Notes under the pieces: model-generated | Told to the model about the DNA's origin: nothing | Databases searched by the model: none | Seen by the model: the letters and a program-made list of their open reading frames with translations, nothing else | From: Desulfofarcimen acetoxidans DSM 771 | GTDB lineage: Bacteria > Bacillota > Desulfotomaculia > Desulfotomaculales > Desulfofarciminaceae | Direction of reading: 5' to 3' | DNA length: 64,000 nt | Assembly: GCF_000024205.1 (NCBI RefSeq) | Contig: NC_013216.1 | Location: forward strand, 1,240,001-1,304,000 | Program-made: the position numbers and the translations under genes | Part shown: positions 17,772-26,738 of the stretch, piece by piece | Position numbering within the stretch: position 1 is the stretch's first letter | Layout: each line of letters opens with the position of its first letter

Positions 17772-18420
17772 CGCCGTTGTCTTCACTGGCAGTCACCTCG
17801 CTTTCAATGACCTTTGACAGCTTTTTTGCTACTCTGCCGCCACGTTTTCCATATATACGAGCAGAAAATGACGTTGTAACAGCAATTAAATCTTCTACCA
17901 ACTCTTGCTGTTCATCGACGTCTTTTTTTTCTATTACTACAATATGCCCGCCAAAGTCGCTAATGTATTTCTCTAAGTAGGCATAACCGAACCGTGCTAA
18001 ACGGTCTTTATGCTCAATAATTACTAAGGCGTTATTAGTCTCCTTTACAGCCTCAAGTAACTTTTGTAGACCTTTACGGTTTTCATTTAAACCACTGGCA
18101 ATATCACGAAAAACAGCCTGAATAGCATATTTGTTATTTGATGCATATTCAGTAAGCCTTCCTATTTGTCGATCCAGATTCCCGGCATCAGCCTGTTTTT
18201 GCGTAGATACCCTGGCGTAGAGAAATACGGTATTTTGAATTCGGCTATATTTTTTGCCCTCAAAGGATTCTACTTGGGATATTTTATAGCGGCGATGGCC
18301 AGTAGGAGTTCTTTCTGGAACTAATATCTTTTTCTTTTCCCAAACACGTAAAGTATTAATACTAACCCCTAAATATTTAGCTGCTTTGCCAATACTTATA
18401 TGGTTTTCCATCCTAATCAC
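17743..18420 (-). CDS. tnpA: IS607-type serine recombinase transposase TnpA
   Basis: The 225-residue protein has a MerR-like helix-turn-helix at the N-terminus (SIGKAAKYLGVSINTLRVWE, TGHRRY) and a small serine-recombinase domain (LYARVSTQKQADAGNLDRQ with the catalytic Ser; IIEHKDRLARFG). This DNA-binding-first order defines IS607 transposases. The frame is intact, so the transposase could still be active although its tnpB is not. Its last 29 bases overlap the tnpB start. No selenium link to the adjacent tRNA-Sec is implied. Confidence 0.93.
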   Translation of the reverse strand: MIRMENHISIGKAAKYLGVSINTLRVWEKKKILVPERTPTGHRRYKISQVESFEGKKYSRIQNTVFLYARVSTQKQADAGNLDRQIGRLTEYASNNKYAIQAVFRDIASGLNENRKGLQKLLEAVKETNNALVIIEHKDRLARFGYAYLEKYISDFGGHIVVIEKKDVDEQQELVEDLIAVTTSFSARIYGKRGGRVAKKLSKVIESEVTASEDNGDGDNPGTDT

Positions 18421-18590
18421 TTGTCAAAATTATATCATATTATGGCAGGTTTTTTGATATTAATTTAGTTTTCTAGTAACAGTTATATCCTCCTCGGGAG
18501 GGTTTATTTATGAGCAAATTTGTTATTTTTTCGGTTTCTCTGCATCGTTATTTTTTATTGTCACATCGTAATCATTTCTTATTGATGCAA

Positions 18591-18621
18591 AACAAAAAGA
18601 CCTCCGCACTTCGGAAGTCTT
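18591..18621 (-). terminator. Terminator after tRNA-Sec
   Basis: On the minus strand AGACTTCCG and CGGAGGTCT pair with one G-U and are followed by TTTTTGTTTTG, just beyond the encoded CCA of tRNA-Sec. Confidence 0.8.
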
Positions 18622-18629
18622 AATATTAT

Positions 18630-18727
18630 TGGCGGGAGTGTGTGAGAATCGAACTCACCATGGACGGGAACGCCGCCCAACGACCGGTTTTGAAGACCGG
18701 GAGCACCACCAGGTACCATCCACCCCC
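18630..18727 (-). tRNA. selC: tRNA-Sec (anticodon TCA)
   Basis: The 98-base gene has an eight-pair acceptor (5' GGGGGTGG with 3' ACACTCCC, G discriminator, encoded CCA), anticodon arm CCGGT-CTTCAAA-ACCGG with anticodon TCA at 18693-18691, a seven-pair variable arm (TGGGCGG/CCGTCCA), and T arm GTGAG-TTCGATT-CTCAC. The long acceptor and variable arms are diagnostic of selenocysteine tRNA. It proves that the host decodes UGA as Sec; selA, selB and selD are not in the window. A UGA-containing gene occurs at 60381-60815. Confidence 0.96.
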
Positions 18728-19114
18728 GTATCTATAGACATTTCCCCGTTTGCATACTATTAAAACGATTGGTTTCGCATATATTGTAATTGATATAAAA
18801 TAAACCTTTCAAACTTTGCATCTATAGCAATGATATTCTACCAAAACTTCGACAATTGTACAAGGTTAAAATTATTTGTGACAAAAATATTATGTGGAGA
18901 CATATGATGAGTTGGCTTAAGTACGAATTTGAAGTTTACGATTAATGCCGCTATGTTGTGTAAAGCCGTATCAAGTACTGCTTCACCGAGAAATTGTGGG
19001 TGTTGTCGTCAATTACCGGCGGCAAATTGATTCTTTTTCACAAAGAAACCCCCTTTTCCCATTATGAATTAGGATGAGAAAAAGAGGCTCAAAATATTTA
19101 GCACTGTGTTAATA
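18728..19114. other. Intergenic stretch without recognised features
   Basis: About 385 bases between tRNA-Sec and the coat gene. It is AT-rich with no open frame preceded by a ribosome site, no repeat and no clear promoter. Part of it must hold the tRNA-Sec promoter (read on the minus strand). Confidence 0.5.
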
Positions 19115-19669
19115 CTATTGTTGCTGTGTATATTGATGCTGAGCATATTGCTGCTGTGAGGGCATGTGATTAATAAATCTTTGCGGTATTTCCGGTAGTT
19201 GGTACCAGCCCTTGTGACTCATAAACTGGAATATTTCGTATGCCATTTCCATGCAAGATCTGGCTGAACCGGCAAGAAGATTTCTCAAATGTGGCTCAGA
19301 ACATTCTAAAGCAGCATTAGTTGAGCGTGTGGCACCACATTTGTGGAACAATAGTGCACCGGCAGCTATTGTTTTGTCATTTAGATGCTTTGTTCCGGTA
19401 TTAGTACTTGGGTATGAATGTGTGTTTTGCCCGGCCCCCATATGCTCCATATTCAGCCGAGATGCTGCTGATACGTCTAACCCGTGACCCTGCATTACAC
19501 TGAGCTTGCGATGATAATCTTCAATCATGTGGCGCTGTTGTCTCTCCAGAATATTTCTTAATTCATGGTCCTGACATTGGCTGGTATACATGCTGTAATG
19601 TTCAATAGTACAGGCTTCGTCATTTAATACTTCATGCATTTCCATGGCTTCGTGAATACCCTTTTTCAT
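19115..19669 (-). CDS. CotF-like spore coat protein
   Basis: Ferritin-like helical protein of the Coat_F family, 184 residues. The N-terminal half has an HEVLNDEACTIEHYSMY helix with acidic/His residues, and the C-terminal half has the coat-F core (NDKTIAAGALLFHKCGATRS, PHLRNLLAGSARSCMEMAYEIF, MSHKGWYQLPE). It ends in a Gln/Tyr/His-rich tail of QYAQHQYTQQQ type. These proteins are made in the mother cell and coat the spore. The start is ATG with a GGGAGGGG site. Single-gene unit. Confidence 0.85.
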   Translation of the reverse strand: MKKGIHEAMEMHEVLNDEACTIEHYSMYTSQCQDHELRNILERQQRHMIEDYHRKLSVMQGHGLDVSAASRLNMEHMGAGQNTHSYPSTNTGTKHLNDKTIAAGALLFHKCGATRSTNAALECSEPHLRNLLAGSARSCMEMAYEIFQFMSHKGWYQLPEIPQRFINHMPSQQQYAQHQYTQQQ

Positions 19670-20044
19670 ATTTCTGCCCCTCCCGATTTATTTTTCATAC
19701 TAGGAATATTGTGTTCTTATTTTAGAAATTTATACAAAATATTGGTTTAAATATTTCCATTATAAATAATTTGAAATAAATACCATCATGGATATGCAAC
19801 ACCTCTGCAGAATATGTAATATAAAACAGCATAGATAAAAAAAAGGAGGTTTTAATAATGAATAACCATGTTAGATAAGTGCTAAGTACTAATTTATTGA
19901 CGAATACTAAGAACATTTATTTTTAAAAGTATCACATATATCTCGTTAACCAGTTATTTATGTTATAAAAATTAACATTTATCCAGGTATTTTTCAGTTC
20001 TTATTGAGTAAAATATATATAAACTTTTTTTGGAGGTTAAATTT
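19670..20044. other. Intergenic region with a six-codon reading frame
   Basis: The stretch between the CotF-like gene and spoVT holds no full gene. At 19858-19878 a frame of six codons (MNNHVR) follows a perfect AAAGGAGG with ideal spacing, and nothing in-frame follows. It may be a leader peptide or the remains of a gene. Promoters of both flanking sporulation genes must lie here. Confidence 0.5.
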
Positions 20045-20563
20045 ATGAAAGCAACGGGAGTTGTCAGACGGATTGACGATTTGGGCCGAGTTGTGATACC
20101 CAAAGAAATCAGACGAACTTTGAGAATAAATAATGCGGATCCCCTGGAAGTATTTGTAGACGGTAAAGGTAAAGTAATATTAAAAAAATATGAACCTATA
20201 CAAGATTTGAGTAAATATGCAAAAGAATATGCTGCCTCTTTATTTGAATCATTGGGACGCAAAACATTTATTTGTGATGAGGAGAATATTATTGCAGCTG
20301 CAGGCATACCGGCTAAGCAGAGTATGAATAAAGACATTTCCGACGATATTAAAAGTTTAATTAAGAGAGATGAACCTACCTTAGAAAGAGATAAAATTGT
20401 TATTGAAGGCGGTGAAAGATTTCCATATATTTTAGTAACCCCGGTTAAATTAAATGAGCACTCGGTTGGAGCGATAATAATGATTGCTGATGAGGAAATG
20501 GGTGGCCTGGAAATAAATCTAACCAAAACTGCTGCTAACTTTTTAGCAAAGCAGCTGCATTAG
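20045..20563 (+). CDS. spoVT: Stage V sporulation protein T, AbrB-family regulator
   Basis: Forespore transcription factor. The N-terminal AbrB/SpoVT swapped-hairpin DNA-binding domain (MKATGVVRRIDDLGRVVIPKE, LRINNADPLEVF) is followed by a GAF-like C-terminal domain (about residues 56-172). The ATG at 20045 is chosen since TTTGGAGGTTAAATTT gives a perfect ribosome site and the upstream TTG lies within it. The length of 172 residues is close to Bacillus SpoVT (178). A terminator follows directly. Confidence 0.95.
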   Translation: MKATGVVRRIDDLGRVVIPKEIRRTLRINNADPLEVFVDGKGKVILKKYEPIQDLSKYAKEYAASLFESLGRKTFICDEENIIAAAGIPAKQSMNKDISDDIKSLIKRDEPTLERDKIVIEGGERFPYILVTPVKLNEHSVGAIIMIADEEMGGLEINLTKTAANFLAKQLH

Positions 20564-20583
20564 TGAATCAAGTATTGGAGTTT

Positions 20584-20625
20584 AACGCCTTTGGCCAAAA
20601 AATTAATGCCACTGGCGTTTTTTTA
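20584..20625 (+). terminator. Terminator after spoVT
   Basis: AACGCC with GGCGTT (and inner GGC/GCC) forms a stem followed by TTTTTTTAT, about 20 bases after the spoVT stop. Confidence 0.8.
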
Positions 20626-20897
20626 TATTCATTATGCTCGCCTTTTTATACTTTAGGAAATTATTTTTATGCTGGATATGTGGATAAGTTATTGTATAAT
20701 GAAATGCAAATTTATATTGCATAAGCGGCGTTAGTACTGTATAATTTCCGACGAGTATGAGTACCTGTGGCTATTATAAAGATTCAAGTTGTAATATTTT
20801 ATATAAATACTTATAAAATGAAGCAGGAAAGACAGTCTATTTGTAGAAAGTTTTATAGTTAAACTTTTCGCAAATATTAATTAAGAGGTGAAGTACA

Positions 20898-22091
20898 ATG
20901 AATGGTTTGTCGAATATAGATTTAAAATATAATGATGCGTTTCACGCATATTTTAACGGAGACAAGATGATTAACAAACTGGAGTTAAGAAGTTTCCTGG
21001 ACAACATAAGCTCTTTAGAAATGCTTGATCAAGCTGTGACCGGTGCTTTTTGGGTAGCACCCAGCGCTAAACAAGCGGAATTTTTAAGCTTTCTTAATCG
21101 GGAAACTGTTATTGAATTGTTGAAAAATGGTTTAAATGGTTTCAGCAGGCAAGCCAGTGCGGCCTTGAAACTTTTAAAAGAAGCCTATCCTGAATTAATT
21201 AACATATTGAGAGAAGATATTTTTGCTGCAGCTCTAAGTGATAGCTTAAAAATATGTAAAGAAGCAGGGATGCTCCTACTGCAAGAAGAGCCTGATTATA
21301 TTAATCAAAGACCATGGTTTTTAAAGCGCTTGGCTTCGATTGCTGAGGCCCCCGAACCGGTTGCTGAAAGATTGTCTCTAATAGTATTATTGTGTAAAGA
21401 GGCCAATAGCTTTAATTTTTTGCAATTAGAACATTATCCGGATAAAGATGAGGTTGTTGCTGAATTTATTTCGCAAGAGCACTACTTGCCGCTGGCACTA
21501 TATCTAAGATCCGCCTTAACCAGGTGGGAGCCTGTTGCCGGAGATCCTGCTCATTTAGCCTGGTTAATTAAAGTTTATACTGAAATGAAAAATTCATCTG
21601 AGCATAACGAAGGAGAACTGACTCTCAAGGGTCAACAGAAAAATATTTCTATACACAGTAAGTTTGTGTTAGAAGCTGCATTATATGAAACTGCAGTAGC
21701 CGGTGCTGACGCAATTATCAGGTGCATTAATGGGCCTGGCGGCGAGCACCTTTGGAATAAATTTTCTGAATACATGTCTGATAAAGATTTGGCTGAGGAA
21801 TTGCTCCTGTCTTTATCACGTGACCCGAGGGCTTTAGCTATACTGGCTGAGGATATGTTATTGGATACCAGCGGATTTAATCTTTTGCCTACAGCAGTTA
21901 TTAAAGTTTTATCCCATGGTGTATTAGCTTCTCAGCACTGCTTAAAAGAGATATTGAAATTATCTATTTCCACTGCACTTCTGAATCAAGAAACAAGCAA
22001 ACTGTTTATGGAAAAAATAGATAAGGATAAGAATAACTTATACCCTTATGCTAAGGATCTTTTTGATAAATTAGTATCGGTGACTAATTAA
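20898..22091 (+). CDS. Hypothetical helical protein, 397 residues
   Basis: I do not recognise a family. The protein is soluble and appears to be all helical, with successive Leu/Ala-rich amphipathic segments (for example ASAALKLLKEAYPELINILRE) as in HEAT-like repeats. No signal peptide, membrane segment or catalytic motif is visible. It begins with ATG after TTAAGAGGTGAAG. The 335 bases before it hold the spoVT terminator and no other gene. It runs 34 bases upstream of a cardiolipin synthase gene on the same strand, so they may be co-transcribed. Confidence 0.75.
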   Translation: MNGLSNIDLKYNDAFHAYFNGDKMINKLELRSFLDNISSLEMLDQAVTGAFWVAPSAKQAEFLSFLNRETVIELLKNGLNGFSRQASAALKLLKEAYPELINILREDIFAAALSDSLKICKEAGMLLLQEEPDYINQRPWFLKRLASIAEAPEPVAERLSLIVLLCKEANSFNFLQLEHYPDKDEVVAEFISQEHYLPLALYLRSALTRWEPVAGDPAHLAWLIKVYTEMKNSSEHNEGELTLKGQQKNISIHSKFVLEAALYETAVAGADAIIRCINGPGGEHLWNKFSEYMSDKDLAEELLLSLSRDPRALAILAEDMLLDTSGFNLLPTAVIKVLSHGVLASQHCLKEILKLSISTALLNQETSKLFMEKIDKDKNNLYPYAKDLFDKLVSVTN

Positions 22092-22134
22092 AGTATTTAA
22101 AGCATTTAATTTTAAAAACAGCATAGTGGTGATT

Positions 22135-23760
22135 ATGAGAAATTTGAAATTACTTCTTGTTGCATGTCTGCTGGTTCTTTTTCTTACGTTGTTGGAAACT
22201 AATGGTTTTGCCTATAGCGTAAGTATTCTTAATACTGGTTATCACTATATAGCAGATACTAATCAAACCGTTAATTTATTCATGCCAAATTATACTAAGT
22301 TCGGTAAAGCGCAGTACTGGAAATTGGCTACCGAATTAGTAGCTGTTTTTTTCGGCTTGTCTAATTTATTAATAGCTATCTTAATAGTTTTTGAAAACCG
22401 CAGTTCGTCCAGAACTGTAGCTTGGTTGCTGGTACTGCTAGCTTTTCCTATATTGGGTTTTGTTTTATATATACTTATTGGGCAAAAACCAAGGAAAAGA
22501 AAAAAAGTTAAGGATCATTTGCAGGCTGACGATTTGCTTCAGTTAAAATCTCTGCTGGACAAACAATTGAAAATGCTTGATGGCCCTGAGCATGCAATAG
22601 ATAAGAATATCTATGCTAAAAAGAGATTGGTAAATTTAATTTTAAATAATTTTGAAGAACCTTTTACTATTCACAATACTTCTCAAGTTTTAACAAACGG
22701 CCAGGAAACTTTTGATGCAATTTGTGAATCTATAAACAAGGCCGAACATCATGTACATCTGGAATATTATACTATACGCCCTGACCGTATCGGCCATAAA
22801 ATCAGAGATTTGTTGATAGAAAAAGCAAAAGCAGGAGTTATGGTAAGGCTGCTTTATGACGCAGTTGGCAGTCGCAGTTTGAATAGAAAATTCCTGGAGC
22901 CTCTTTGGCGAGCAAAAGCCGAGGTGGGTGTATTTCTACCTGTTAAGCTGCCGTTTTTTCATAGTAAGATGAATTATAGAAATCACCGGAAAATACTGGT
23001 CGTTGATGGTAGAACCGGCTATGTAGGCGGCTTAAATATTGGTGACGAGTATTTGAGTAAGGGGGAACTGGGCTTTTGGCGTGATACGCACCTGGAGATT
23101 AAGGGAGAAGCAGTGGCTTTTCTGCAGCGTATATTTCTTTTGGACTGGCATTTTGCTACAGGGAATTCGATTGTTTCGCCGCAATATTTTCCGGTTCAGA
23201 AGTTTCAGGCCAATCAGCCTATTCAAATAGCTTCCGGTGGGCCGGATTCGGAACGAGCCAGCATACAGCAAGTCTATTTTGCCACAATTTCTTCTGCTCA
23301 AGAAAAAATATTTATCACCACACCGTATTTTGTGCCGGATGAGAGCATTATAACGGCTCTTAAAACAGCGGCTTTAAGCGGTATAGATGTAAGGCTTGTT
23401 TTCCCGGCCATTCCCGATAAAAGATTGGTTCACTGGGCTTCTATGTCGTATATTAAAGAGGTATTGGAAGCCGGAGTCAAGGTATATTTATACCAGAAGG
23501 GTTTTATCCATGCTAAAATATTGCTGGTGGATGGGGTAGTGGCTTCTGTAGGTACTGCTAACATGGATATGCGAAGTTTTGCCTTGAATTTTGAGGTGAA
23601 CGCATTAATCTATGACAGGGAAGTGGTCAGTCGTCTGGAAAAGGATTTTATTGCTGATATTTCTTGCAGTCGACTTGTTACGTATGAACAATTTCTAAAT
23701 AAACCTCTTTGGAGTAAATTTAAAGAATCAGGCGCTCGTATATTGTCGCCAATGCTTTAA
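22135..23760 (+). CDS. cls: Cardiolipin synthase (phospholipase D superfamily)
   Basis: Membrane enzyme that joins two phosphatidylglycerols to cardiolipin. It has about 541 residues, with hydrophobic N-terminal segments (about residues 3-30, 60-85 and 95-115), then two HKD catalytic motifs, HRKILVVDG near residue 285 and HAKILLVDG near 460, each followed by GxxN-type residues. The ATG at 22135 is chosen because the in-frame GTG upstream lies within the GTGGTGAT ribosome site. It is followed by an mscS gene after 37 bases. Confidence 0.94.
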   Translation: MRNLKLLLVACLLVLFLTLLETNGFAYSVSILNTGYHYIADTNQTVNLFMPNYTKFGKAQYWKLATELVAVFFGLSNLLIAILIVFENRSSSRTVAWLLVLLAFPILGFVLYILIGQKPRKRKKVKDHLQADDLLQLKSLLDKQLKMLDGPEHAIDKNIYAKKRLVNLILNNFEEPFTIHNTSQVLTNGQETFDAICESINKAEHHVHLEYYTIRPDRIGHKIRDLLIEKAKAGVMVRLLYDAVGSRSLNRKFLEPLWRAKAEVGVFLPVKLPFFHSKMNYRNHRKILVVDGRTGYVGGLNIGDEYLSKGELGFWRDTHLEIKGEAVAFLQRIFLLDWHFATGNSIVSPQYFPVQKFQANQPIQIASGGPDSERASIQQVYFATISSAQEKIFITTPYFVPDESIITALKTAALSGIDVRLVFPAIPDKRLVHWASMSYIKEVLEAGVKVYLYQKGFIHAKILLVDGVVASVGTANMDMRSFALNFEVNALIYDREVVSRLEKDFIADISCSRLVTYEQFLNKPLWSKFKESGARILSPML

Positions 23761-23797
23761 TTTTAATTATGTTGTATTTTACGGTGGTGATTAGGCA

Positions 23798-24910
23798 ATG
23801 TTTAAGCAGTTAAATATTCTTCAGACAAAAATAGAGGCGTTAAGCAAACCAAAGGTAATGGAGGCACTTCTTTTAAATTTAGCGGCTGCTCTATTGGTTA
23901 TCCTGTTCACATATATCCTGATCAAGTTTACCAATAAGCTTTTGGATAAAGTATTAAAAAATAAGGATGAAACCGACGAAAATCAACTAATATCTAATAA
24001 TGTTTTGCAGGCTATGCGTGTTTTATTGAAGTCATTAATCTTTTATGGCGGTATATTAATTGCAACTGTTATTATTTTGGAAATTTTTAATGTAAGAATT
24101 ATAACACCCGAAGACTTGAAAGGGTTGGGTTTTATAGTTCTAAAGATTATCGGGATTATAATAGGTGCGAAACTGATTGTTAATCTGGGTCAGGTGATTA
24201 TAGAACAGGTATTTAATAATAAGGAAATTAGACATGGTTTTTTTGAAAACAGGCGGGCCAAAACGCTAAAGGTATTACTGAAAAGTATTTTAACATATTT
24301 TATATTCTTTATGGCTGGCATAATGATTTTGCAAATCTTTAATGTCAATACTAACGCCATTTTAACCAGTGCCGGGATACTGGGTTTGGCCGTGGGTTTT
24401 GGTGCACAGAACCTGGTTAAAGATATAATAAGCGGTTTTTTCATAATTTTTGAGGATCAGTTTACTGTTGGTGATTATGTTGATGTAGGAGGATCCATAG
24501 GTACTGTGGAGGGTATTGGACTGCGTACTTCAAAAATCCGCAACTGGACGGGCCAGTTGCATATTATACCTAACGGTGAGATTACTAAGGTAACCAACTA
24601 TAACAGGGGAAATATGTATGCTGTCATAATTATTGGTATAGCCTATGAGGAAGATATTGACAGGGCTATAGGAGTCCTTAATCAGGAGTGTGAAAAGGCT
24701 TTTCATGAAGAAGCGGATATTGTGGAAATTCCCACTGTACAGGGTATAATAGAGCTTGCCGATTCTTCGGTTAATGTAAGGATTGTTGCACGAACTGTTG
24801 CCGGCCAGCAGTGGCATATTGAGAGGAATCTAAGACGTCGTTTTAAAATAGAACTGGACCGTGCCGGTATTGAAATACCTTATCCGAGACAAGTTAATTA
24901 CCAGAGATAA
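23798..24910 (+). CDS. MscS-family mechanosensitive ion channel
   Basis: Small-conductance channel that releases osmolytes on hypo-osmotic shock. It has 370 residues with four predicted membrane helices (about residues 25-45, 70-95, 105-130 and 160-180). The pore helix has the small-residue pattern AGILGLAVGFGAQNLVKDIISG, split across the TM3 kink, then the beta domain (QFTVGDYVDVGG, GQLHIIPNGEITKVTNYNRG). The start ATG follows ACGGTGGTGAT. Shares orientation and short spacing with cls, suggesting a membrane-stress operon. Confidence 0.94.
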   Translation: MFKQLNILQTKIEALSKPKVMEALLLNLAAALLVILFTYILIKFTNKLLDKVLKNKDETDENQLISNNVLQAMRVLLKSLIFYGGILIATVIILEIFNVRIITPEDLKGLGFIVLKIIGIIIGAKLIVNLGQVIIEQVFNNKEIRHGFFENRRAKTLKVLLKSILTYFIFFMAGIMILQIFNVNTNAILTSAGILGLAVGFGAQNLVKDIISGFFIIFEDQFTVGDYVDVGGSIGTVEGIGLRTSKIRNWTGQLHIIPNGEITKVTNYNRGNMYAVIIIGIAYEEDIDRAIGVLNQECEKAFHEEADIVEIPTVQGIIELADSSVNVRIVARTVAGQQWHIERNLRRRFKIELDRAGIEIPYPRQVNYQR

Positions 24911-25080
24911 AATTATTTCATATTACTATTGTATTAATTAATCCAGATCATATAAAATAAAAGTTGCGATTAGAAGTAAGGTATTGGAGGAATTTCCCCC
25001 ATACCAGCGAATATTTATTATTTGTTGCATATTTTAAGGAATGGTCTTTAAGTGCAAAAATATTAGTAGGTGAAGAAATA

Positions 25081-26052
25081 ATGCGTCAACTGCTCAAGCT
25101 GTTTAATGAGATAAAAGACGATCTAAAAATTGTAGAACAAGAGCTGTACCAAGTTGTGCAAACACCTGACGCACTGTTGACGGAGACCTCTGTTCATCTC
25201 TTGAATGCCGGAGGTAAGCGGCTTCGCCCGGCTTTTTGTCTTTTAGGCGGTAAGTTTTATAATTATGACATAAAAAAGCTATTGCCGCTGGCTGTTGCTT
25301 TAGAGTTAATTCATATGGCTTCATTGGTGCATGATGATGTGGTGGATGCATCCATGACGCGCAGGGGCATGCCGACTGTGAAAGCTAAATGGGGCAATCG
25401 TATATCTGTGCATGTTGGCGATTACTTGTTTGCCAAGTCGCTTATTTTAATATCTTCTTATAAAGAACCCCTGATAACAAGGGTTCTGTCCGATACCAGT
25501 GTTAAGATGTCTGAGGGTGAAATACAGCAGATTTCCACCTCTTTTAACGTTAATCAATATTTGAAGGATTATTTTTATAGAATTAAGCGCAAAACAGCTT
25601 TGCTGATATCAGCCAGCTGTCAATTGGGTGCCGTTGCCTGCGGTGCTCCTAAGGAAATCTACCTGCCGCTTAATCGATATGGTCACTATATTGGTATGGC
25701 CTTTCAGATTACCGATGATATTTTGGATATGGTAGCCAATAAAAATAAGCTTGGTAAACCTATCGGCGGTGACTTGCGTCAGGGAATCATTACCTTGCCT
25801 GTTATTTACGCTTTAGAAAAAAGCCCCCGCAAAGAACGCCTTAGAGATCTTATTGTTAAAGAGGTTAAATCAGATAAAGAAGTTTATGAAGCTATTGAAA
25901 TCATTAAAAAAAGCGGCGGCATAAAGTACTCTTTTGATATTGCTGATAAATATATTCATAAAGCCAGGATTCATTTAGCCAAGTTACCCGATAATACCAT
26001 TAAATCAACGCTGAACTTAGCAGCTGAGTTTATTAAAGTCAGGAAGTTTTAG
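25081..26052 (+). CDS. Polyprenyl (heptaprenyl-type) diphosphate synthase
   Basis: Trans-isoprenyl diphosphate synthase that makes the side chain of menaquinone. It has 323 residues with first Asp-rich motif DDVVDASMTRRG (near residue 85) and second motif TDDILDM with GGDLRQG ahead of TLPVIYAL. The open frame begins earlier, but ATG 25081 has an AGTAGGTGAAG site and starts at the normal family N-terminus (MRQLLKLFNEIKDDL). It fits HepT/component II; the small subunit HepS is not visible. It precedes the heme operon. Confidence 0.92.
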   Translation: MRQLLKLFNEIKDDLKIVEQELYQVVQTPDALLTETSVHLLNAGGKRLRPAFCLLGGKFYNYDIKKLLPLAVALELIHMASLVHDDVVDASMTRRGMPTVKAKWGNRISVHVGDYLFAKSLILISSYKEPLITRVLSDTSVKMSEGEIQQISTSFNVNQYLKDYFYRIKRKTALLISASCQLGAVACGAPKEIYLPLNRYGHYIGMAFQITDDILDMVANKNKLGKPIGGDLRQGIITLPVIYALEKSPRKERLRDLIVKEVKSDKEVYEAIEIIKKSGGIKYSFDIADKYIHKARIHLAKLPDNTIKSTLNLAAEFIKVRKF

Positions 26053-26096
26053 AATAAGGAAAGAACAATAATATATTTTAGCGAGGAATGGTATTA

Positions 26097-26738
26097 TTGG
26101 ATAAGTGTTATCCGATATCTGTGCGGTTATGTGGTAAAAAGTGTCTGGTTATAGGTGGTGGACGGGTAGCCGAAAGAAAAATTATTTCTCTGCTTGAATG
26201 CAGTGCCAGGGTTACTGTGGTCAGTCCTGAGCTGACAGAAAGACTTGAGAATCTGGTTGCTGCCGGGCACTTGGTGTACAGGCAGGGAGAATACGATACT
26301 GACGACCTGCAAGGTGTTTTTCTTGTTATAGGAGCTACAAACAGTGATCAGGTTAATCAAAAGGTGGCCAAAGACTGTTTTGAACGAAACATCTTGGTTA
26401 ATGTGGTAGATGATCCGCTAAGTGGAAATTTTTTTGTGCCGGCTCAGGTACGCCGCGGTTCTTTAAGTATAGCTGTCTCTACTGACGGTAAGAGTCCTAT
26501 GTTTGCCCGGCGTATACGGGAGGAATTGGAAGGCTTATACCCGCCGGAGTATAGTGAATTAGTTGAACTTGTCGGTGAACTGCGCAGCAAGGTAATTAAT
26601 GAAATCGCCGATGAACAGCAGAAGGCACAGATATTAAAGCAAATGGCAGACGGGGATTTAATGCAATTATTAAGGGAAGGTCAATATGACCGGGCAAAGG
26701 AGCTGGTCAAGGATGCTTATTATCGTAGTAGGGGTTAA
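26097..26738 (+). CDS. Precorrin-2 dehydrogenase (siroheme synthase N-terminal type)
   Basis: NAD-dependent oxidation of precorrin-2 to sirohydrochlorin, on the way to siroheme. About 213 residues: Rossmann motif [11 protein letters not shown] near residue 17, [17 protein letters not shown] and [18 protein letters not shown] as in Met8/CysG-N/SirC. TTG 26097 fits the GCGAGG site better than the ATG three codons earlier, which directly abuts it. The Met8-like fold can also insert iron; no separate chelatase gene is seen in this operon. Its end overlaps the hemA start. Confidence 0.92.
   Translation: MDKCYPISVRLCGKKCLVIGGGRVAERKIISLLECSARVTVVSPELTERLENLVAAGHLVYRQGEYDTDDLQGVFLVIGATNSDQVNQKVAKDCFERNILVNVVDDPLSGNFFVPAQVRRGSLSIAVSTDGKSPMFARRIREELEGLYPPEYSELVELVGELRSKVINEIADEQQKAQILKQMADGDLMQLLREGQYDRAKELVKDAYYRSRG

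Larger units (their letters stand above)
16668..18460 (-). mobile_element. IS607-family element: transposase, broken tnpB and omega-RNA end
   Basis: The element reads right to left: MerR/serine-recombinase transposase (18420-17743), an overlapping interrupted tnpB (17771-16886), then about 215 bases of structured non-coding DNA. IS607 elements have no terminal inverted repeats and make no long target duplications, so the borders are set by content: the left one by the hairpin after the LysM gene, the right one only approximately, upstream of the transposase start. Confidence 0.8.

Noticed and set aside
18630-18727. A tRNA-Trp or suppressor tRNA with TCA anticodon
   Set aside because: The long variable arm and the eight-pair acceptor are specific to tRNA-Sec.
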